From: Archaeoglobaceae archaeon
GTDB lineage: Archaea > Halobacteriota > Archaeoglobi > Archaeoglobales > JdFR-42
Reading direction: 5' to 3'
Assembly: GCA_015523685.1 (NCBI GenBank)
Contig: WAJW01000152.1
Coordinates: 1 to 9,705 of the forward strand
DNA: 9,705 bases
Shown: positions 5,665 through 9,705 of the stretch, one piece after another
Layout: the number at the start of each line of letters is the position of its first letter
Numbering within the stretch: the first letter of the stretch is position 1
The notes under the pieces: generated by a model
Databases searched by the model: none
Told to the model about the DNA's origin: nothing
The model's input: only the letters and a program-made list of their open reading frames with translations
Program-made: the position numbers and the translations under genes

Positions 5665-7212
5665 ATGAGGGAGGAAGTAGTTCTTCCGTATACAACGCGC
5701 TCTCTGTGCCCTGAGTGCAGAGCGATAATCCCTGCAAGAGTTTTTGAGGAGAATGGCAGGGTTATGATAGAAAAAGAATGTGAGGAACATGGGGTTTTCA
5801 GGGACGTTTACTGGGGGGATGCAGGATTATTTAAAAAAGCGAGTAGATTTCAGTCTCAGGGTAAAAAGCTGTACAATCCAAATGTTGATAAAGAGGATCC
5901 GGTCTGTCCCTTCGATTGTGGTCTCTGTAACGCACACATAAATCACTCAGCCCTCACAAATATAGTGGTCACCAATAGATGTGATCTGACCTGCTGGTAC
6001 TGCTTTTTCTATGCAAAGAGGGCGGGTTACATATACGAACCAACAATTGAGCAGATAAGAGAGATGGTGAGGGCTGTAAGGAATGAACTCCCAATTCCCG
6101 GCAATGCAATTCAGATAACGGGGGGAGAACCGACCCTCAGAGAGGATCTTATTGATATTATCAGGGTGATCAAGGAGGAAGGAATAGATCACGTTCAGCT
6201 CAATACAAATGGTATAAGAATATCTCAGGATCCGGAATTTGCAAAAATGGTGAGAGAGGCCGGTGTGAACACCCTTTATCTGAGTTTTGATGGCACAACA
6301 CCGGAGACGAACAGAAAGAATCACTGGGAGATTCCGAGCATTCTTGAAAACTGCAGAAAGGCAGGGCTGGGCATTGTTCTTGTTCCAACAATAATAAATA
6401 CCGTAAATGATCATGAGGCCGGCAATATAGTGAGATTCGGATTTGAAAATATCGATATAATAAGATCCGTGAATTTTCAGCCCGTCTCTCTTGTGGGGAG
6501 AATGCCCAGAAGGGAAAGAGAGAAATACAGAATTACAATCCCGGATTTAATAAAAAGACTTGAAGAACAGCTCGATGGAGAGCTCGGAAAGGAAGATTTC
6601 TATCCAGTTCCATGTGTCAATCCCATAACCCAGTTCGTGGAGGCTGTGACGGGCAGACCACAGTACGATCTTTCGATCCATTTTGCATGCGGTATGGCAA
6701 CCTATGTTTTCAAGGATGGAGACAGGCTCGTTCCAATAACGAGATTCGTGGATGTTGAGGGGTTATTTGAGTTTCTGAGAGAAGCATCTGAAGAGATAAG
6801 GAAGGGAAAAAGCAAGCTGTGGCAGGGGATGAAGCTCCTGTGGAATCTCAGAAAGTTCATTGATAAAGAGAGACAACCGGGTGAGTTTAATTTTGCAAAG
6901 ATAATCTATGATGTCCTCATACGCCATGATTATCACACGCTGGGACAGTTCCATCTCAAGAGCCTGTTCATAGGGATGATGCATTTCCAGGATCTGTACA
7001 ATTATGACATCGAAAGGGTGATGAGGTGTGATATTCACTATACCTCTCCAGATGGCAGAATAATCCCATTCTGTGCATTCAACGTCCTGCCCGATCTATA
7101 CAGGGATAAGATACAGGCGGAGTATGGCATACCCATTGAGGAGTGGGAAAGGCAGACGGGAAGAAAGTTGAAGGACGATCTCTATACGAGAAGGGAAACT
7201 GTAAAAACATGA
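5665..7212 (+). CDS. tes: Radical SAM tetraether lipid synthase (Tes) homologue
   Basis: By family (MJ0619 of Methanocaldococcus jannaschii, MA_1486 of Methanosarcina acetivorans, cited from memory), this enzyme couples the terminal carbons of archaeol tails to form macrocyclic archaeol and tetraether (GDGT) lipids. The protein has 515 residues. The N-terminal part has Cys-rich motifs CPEC (15-18), KECEEHG (37-43) and CPFDCGLC (81-88), which fit ligands for extra iron centres. The radical SAM core has the cluster motif CDLTCWYC (C106, C110, C113), GGEP at 153-156, and a TIM-barrel-like region to about 275. The C-terminal part has further cysteines at 317, 342, 455 and 470. ATG at 5665 is chosen because the nearby ATG at 5657 meets a stop after two codons. 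AGTGAG at 5651-5656 is only a weak ribosome binding site. The gene is divergent from carS across 99 bases. Related radical SAM proteins of other function exist, so the exact lipid product is inferred. Confidence 0.88.
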   Translation: MREEVVLPYTTRSLCPECRAIIPARVFEENGRVMIEKECEEHGVFRDVYWGDAGLFKKASRFQSQGKKLYNPNVDKEDPVCPFDCGLCNAHINHSALTNIVVTNRCDLTCWYCFFYAKRAGYIYEPTIEQIREMVRAVRNELPIPGNAIQITGGEPTLREDLIDIIRVIKEEGIDHVQLNTNGIRISQDPEFAKMVREAGVNTLYLSFDGTTPETNRKNHWEIPSILENCRKAGLGIVLVPTIINTVNDHEAGNIVRFGFENIDIIRSVNFQPVSLVGRMPRREREKYRITIPDLIKRLEEQLDGELGKEDFYPVPCVNPITQFVEAVTGRPQYDLSIHFACGMATYVFKDGDRLVPITRFVDVEGLFEFLREASEEIRKGKSKLWQGMKLLWNLRKFIDKERQPGEFNFAKIIYDVLIRHDYHTLGQFHLKSLFIGMMHFQDLYNYDIERVMRCDIHYTSPDGRIIPFCAFNVLPDLYRDKIQAEYGIPIEEWERQTGRKLKDDLYTRRETVKT

Positions 7213-7215
7213 AAA

Positions 7216-7240
7216 TTTATCTTTTAAAATTTTTAATCCC
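7216..7240 (+). terminator. T-rich tract downstream of the tes homologue
   Basis: A T-rich run (ttatcttttaaaattttta, then ccctct) starts just after the tes stop at 7210-7212. Archaeal termination commonly uses such tracts without a stem-loop. The core TTTTAAAATTTTTAA is nearly self-complementary, so it might also serve the permease transcript coming from the other side. This is a plausible but untested call. Confidence 0.4.
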
Positions 7241-7263
7241 TCTCATGGATTTGTTCACATGAT

Positions 7264-8388
7264 TCATTCGTATCGCAGAGCCTCTATGGGCTCAAGTCTG
7301 CTGGCTCTCCACGCAGGATACAGACCGCTTGCAACGGATGTTATTATACCAACTGCAAAACCCTCCACAATGTATGGGATTGAGGATGGATCCAGTACAT
7401 AGGCCGTGGAAAGACCCATCCTGGAAACTATCAGATACCCGCCAGCTATGCTTAAAATGCCCCCGGCAGTGCTTCCCGCAATACCGAGAATCAACGCTTC
7501 CAGCAGAAATATGAGAAGAACAGAACCCTGATGCGCACCGGTTGCCCTCATGATCCCTATCTCCTTTGTTCTCTCAACCGTGGACATCAGCATGATATTG
7601 AGAATGCTGACTCCCGCTACGAGAAGTGAAACCGCAGCAATGGCCATTAGAAAGTTGCTTATGGTGGAGAGATTCTCCTCTATGTTCTCAAGAATGGATT
7701 CGAGTGTTCTGATGTTTATTTTCTCATCTCTCGTGTTGATGGCGTCATAAATACTCTCGGCAATCCAGTCTATATGTTCAATGGTGTCGGCTTTGACCAC
7801 TGCCATGGTGTATCCCTGATCAGAGAGTTTCTCAAAATCATCCACGGAAAGGAACACCGCATAATCAGGATCTACGCCCGGACTCAATCCCTTTTCTCCG
7901 AGTATCCCGCTCACTCTGAAATTCAAACCCCCGACATTAATCTGTTTTCCGGGTCTGATGTCAAACTCATCCCCGAGTGAATAGCCAACCACTGCAGTGC
8001 TTTTCAGTCTTATTTCCCCATCATAAACATCAAATAGGTACTGAAGGTCGTCCTCGTTTATCCCGTAAACTGTAATGAATGCCTTTGATCCTCTGTATTC
8101 CACCATTATTCTCTTGCTCTTCACCGGGATTACCCTCTCCACGCCATCAATTTTCCCTATTATGTCTATATCTTTCCCGTCTATCTCATTATAGCCCTGT
8201 GTGTGTTTGGGAACGATGATTATTGTATCCGCAATATCCTCAAATCTGTCCATCACCGTTTTTTTCATGCTGTTGCCAAATATCCCGATTGAGGCAACTG
8301 CCATAACCCCTATGACAATTCCTGTTATTGCGAGAATACTTCTCGTTCTGTATCTTCCAAGGTTTCTTGTGGCAAGCTCGAGGTACAT
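7264..8388 (-). CDS. MacB/FtsX-type ABC transporter permease
   Basis: Integral membrane subunit of an ABC system that usually moves lipoproteins, peptides or envelope components, or transmits force, rather than carrying solutes through a channel. The protein has 374 residues. The N-terminal helix is at about 17-38 (ITGIVIGVMAVASIGIFG), after the family-typical ATRNLGRYRTRS. A large extracytoplasmic domain follows at about 50-240. Three helices at about 246-270, 290-323 and 338-358 form the FtsX domain, with TVERTKEIGIMRATGA at 270-285 and the hallmark ending YPAWRASRLEPIEALRYE at 357-374. ATG at 8388 shares one base with the upstream gene's stop (TGATG); GTG at 8391 is an alternative. AGAGGT lies within the end of the preceding gene. 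No ATPase partner is inside the window. It may lie upstream of the COG1361-like gene, beyond the right edge. Confidence 0.93.
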   Translation of the reverse strand: MYLELATRNLGRYRTRSILAITGIVIGVMAVASIGIFGNSMKKTVMDRFEDIADTIIIVPKHTQGYNEIDGKDIDIIGKIDGVERVIPVKSKRIMVEYRGSKAFITVYGINEDDLQYLFDVYDGEIRLKSTAVVGYSLGDEFDIRPGKQINVGGLNFRVSGILGEKGLSPGVDPDYAVFLSVDDFEKLSDQGYTMAVVKADTIEHIDWIAESIYDAINTRDEKINIRTLESILENIEENLSTISNFLMAIAAVSLLVAGVSILNIMLMSTVERTKEIGIMRATGAHQGSVLLIFLLEALILGIAGSTAGGILSIAGGYLIVSRMGLSTAYVLDPSSIPYIVEGFAVGIITSVASGLYPAWRASRLEPIEALRYE

Positions 8389-9705
8389 CACCTTTTACCT
8401 CTCAAAACCCTGAGAATGACGTACAAGGCAGAAATTGCAACAACGAGGAGAATTATGTTAAAAAAGTTTGTCCCCGTTTTATTCTGCAGGGGAGTAGCAG
8501 GAGGCCTGAAGGTCTGACTTTTAGAGATGGAGAACTCTTCTCCCAGTGAGTTCGTCCAGGTTACCGTGACTCTCGATATCTTCACTTTCCCCGTGGAAAT
8601 GCTGAAACTCTCAACATCTGAAGGATCAATACTGCCAACAAAATAGTCTTTTCCAGAATCTGTGTGGACATACACGTTTTTTACCGGGCTTATTCCATTG
8701 TTGCTTATATCTCCTGAAAGGGTTATCTGAATTGACGAGGGTCTTTCAGGTGTCCTGGCAGGTCTGAAGAATCCCCGTCTCTGTGGTGGTGATGTTGCGG
8801 ACTGGCTTTTTATCTTGATATTCAGGTTCGTCAGTGATACAGAAGGCTGATTCAGAATTTTTACGTTGATTGTCCTTTGTATCACATTTACATTACCGGA
8901 TTCATCAGAGTAGTTTATTTTAAGCAATATAACATCCTCTCCCGGGCTGTGAGGTGAGTAGTATATCTTCGATGTCCTGCTCTCTCCTGAATTTAATATT
9001 GCAATTTCAGATCCTCTCGAAAAAACACCCTTTCCGGATTCCGGAGTTATGTGAAGTGAGTAAATATCGTCATTCCTGAGATTTGTCAGGGCTATCTGGA
9101 TCGGGATGACGTCATACAGATATAAATTGTTCGAGGGGATGGAGATATTCACAGAAACGCCCTTTGACATTTCAAATTCTGGCTGTATTGTGGCGAGATA
9201 GCTATGTTGATTTATGCCGTTGTGGAAGGTTATGTGAAAGGTATACTCTTTTATTCCATCAGGGAAAAAGCTGAACGGGATATTCAGAGACCCCTTCACC
9301 TCATCCAGAAAGATTGTCCGGGGCTCGGATTTGAATTCAGGTTCTATCAGCACATTTTTTATACTCGCAGGTGAATATAATTTGAGGTTTACGTGATTGA
9401 CCTCACCCTTTCTGATGTCTCGATCGAAGGATAATCCGGGGAGGGAGTCCTCCACATTGAGAATGAGATTGGATGTGGTGAAGCGCGTTCCTGTATGAAC
9501 TTTAATTGTGATAACATGCATTCCGGGTTCCACAGCCCTGACAGGTATGATAAAAATCTGTCTCGACTTCCCTGCCATGTATCCGGGATTGAGAATGGGG
9601 GTGCTTTTTATTCCCGCACCCATGGCTGTGATGGAGTTTATCATAATATCATCATCTCCGGGGTTGTAGAGTGCTATCTTTACCTGTGCGATGTCTCCGG
9701 GGAAG
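8388..9705 (-). CDS. COG1361-like secreted protein with C-terminal membrane anchor (5' end outside window)
   Basis: The frame stays open to the window edge, with coding-like residues upstream of the first Met (FPGDIAQVKIALYNPG), so the gene starts beyond 9705 and the Met at 9644 is internal. About 438 residues are visible. The visible part consists of repeated beta-rich modules with phrases such as VEPGMHVITIKV and SGESRTSKIYYSP, typical of NEW3/CARDB-like extracellular domains. Near the C-terminus, codons at about 8735-8805 encode a basic, proline-rich linker (SPPQRRGFFRPARTPERPS). The protein ends with one hydrophobic helix, about FFNIILLVVAISALYVILRVL, followed by RGKR, so the bulk faces outward. 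It overlaps the permease start, and COG1361 proteins paired with MacB-like permeases are common in Archaea. It may bind or present the transporter's substrate. The family name is by pattern recognition. Confidence 0.85.
   Translation of the reverse strand, partial: FPGDIAQVKIALYNPGDDDIMINSITAMGAGIKSTPILNPGYMAGKSRQIFIIPVRAVEPGMHVITIKVHTGTRFTTSNLILNVEDSLPGLSFDRDIRKGEVNHVNLKLYSPASIKNVLIEPEFKSEPRTIFLDEVKGSLNIPFSFFPDGIKEYTFHITFHNGINQHSYLATIQPEFEMSKGVSVNISIPSNNLYLYDVIPIQIALTNLRNDDIYSLHITPESGKGVFSRGSEIAILNSGESRTSKIYYSPHSPGEDVILLKINYSDESGNVNVIQRTINVKILNQPSVSLTNLNIKIKSQSATSPPQRRGFFRPARTPERPSSIQITLSGDISNNGISPVKNVYVHTDSGKDYFVGSIDPSDVESFSISTGKVKISRVTVTWTNSLGEEFSISKSQTFRPPATPLQNKTGTNFFNIILLVVAISALYVILRVLRGKR

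Noticed and set aside
5947..6414. Open frame on the minus strand inside the tes homologue
   Set aside because: Antisense shadow of a strongly conserved radical SAM gene, with no start signal or motifs.

Overview
The window reads as chromosomal DNA from a euryarchaeon, most likely a member of the Archaeoglobales (Geoglobus/Ferroglobus/Archaeoglobus type). The reasons are a CDP-archaeol synthase, a tetraether-lipid-synthase-type radical SAM protein, arginine codons that are mostly AGA/AGG, archaeal TATA-like elements, GGTGA-type ribosome binding sites, and a multiheme c-type cytochrome of the kind abundant in iron-reducing Archaeoglobales. The order-level assignment is inference from gene content and was not checked by a search.

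Layout. (1) Bases 1-1472 (+) hold the 3' part of a multiheme cytochrome c gene that looks broken: one frameshift confined to 815-847, a stop at 1394-1396, a frame change before 1422, and several haem motifs that are mutated or oddly spaced. (2) Bases 1655-2083 (+) encode a small predicted lipoprotein of unknown function with a strong ribosome binding site. (3) Bases 2146-5565 (-) are a tightly packed five-gene cluster, in transcription order carS, a 39-residue zinc-finger microprotein, pyrE, purD and argF. Every junction is an overlap or a few bases. (4) Bases 5566-5664 are a compact divergent promoter between carS (-) and the tetraether lipid synthase homologue (+, 5665-7212). (5) Bases 7264-9705 (-) are a two-gene unit running in from beyond the right edge: a secreted, C-terminally anchored COG1361-like protein, then a MacB/FtsX-type ABC permease. 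This unit converges on the tes gene.

How the genes fit together. CarS activates unsaturated archaeol phosphate with CTP. After head groups are added, Tes-family enzymes join the lipid tails into membrane-spanning tetraethers. The divergent carS/tes arrangement therefore puts an early and a late step of archaeal membrane lipid synthesis under one control region. PyrE (pyrimidines), PurD (purines) and ArgF (arginine) follow CarS; PyrE leads toward the CTP used by CarS, and ArgF draws on the carbamoyl phosphate also used for pyrimidines.

I see no CRISPR array, insertion sequence, tRNA or rRNA. The least ordinary items are the zinc-finger microprotein between carS and pyrE, the shared carS/tes promoter, and the decaying cytochrome with unusual haem motifs. 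I found no convincing wholly new multi-gene system.
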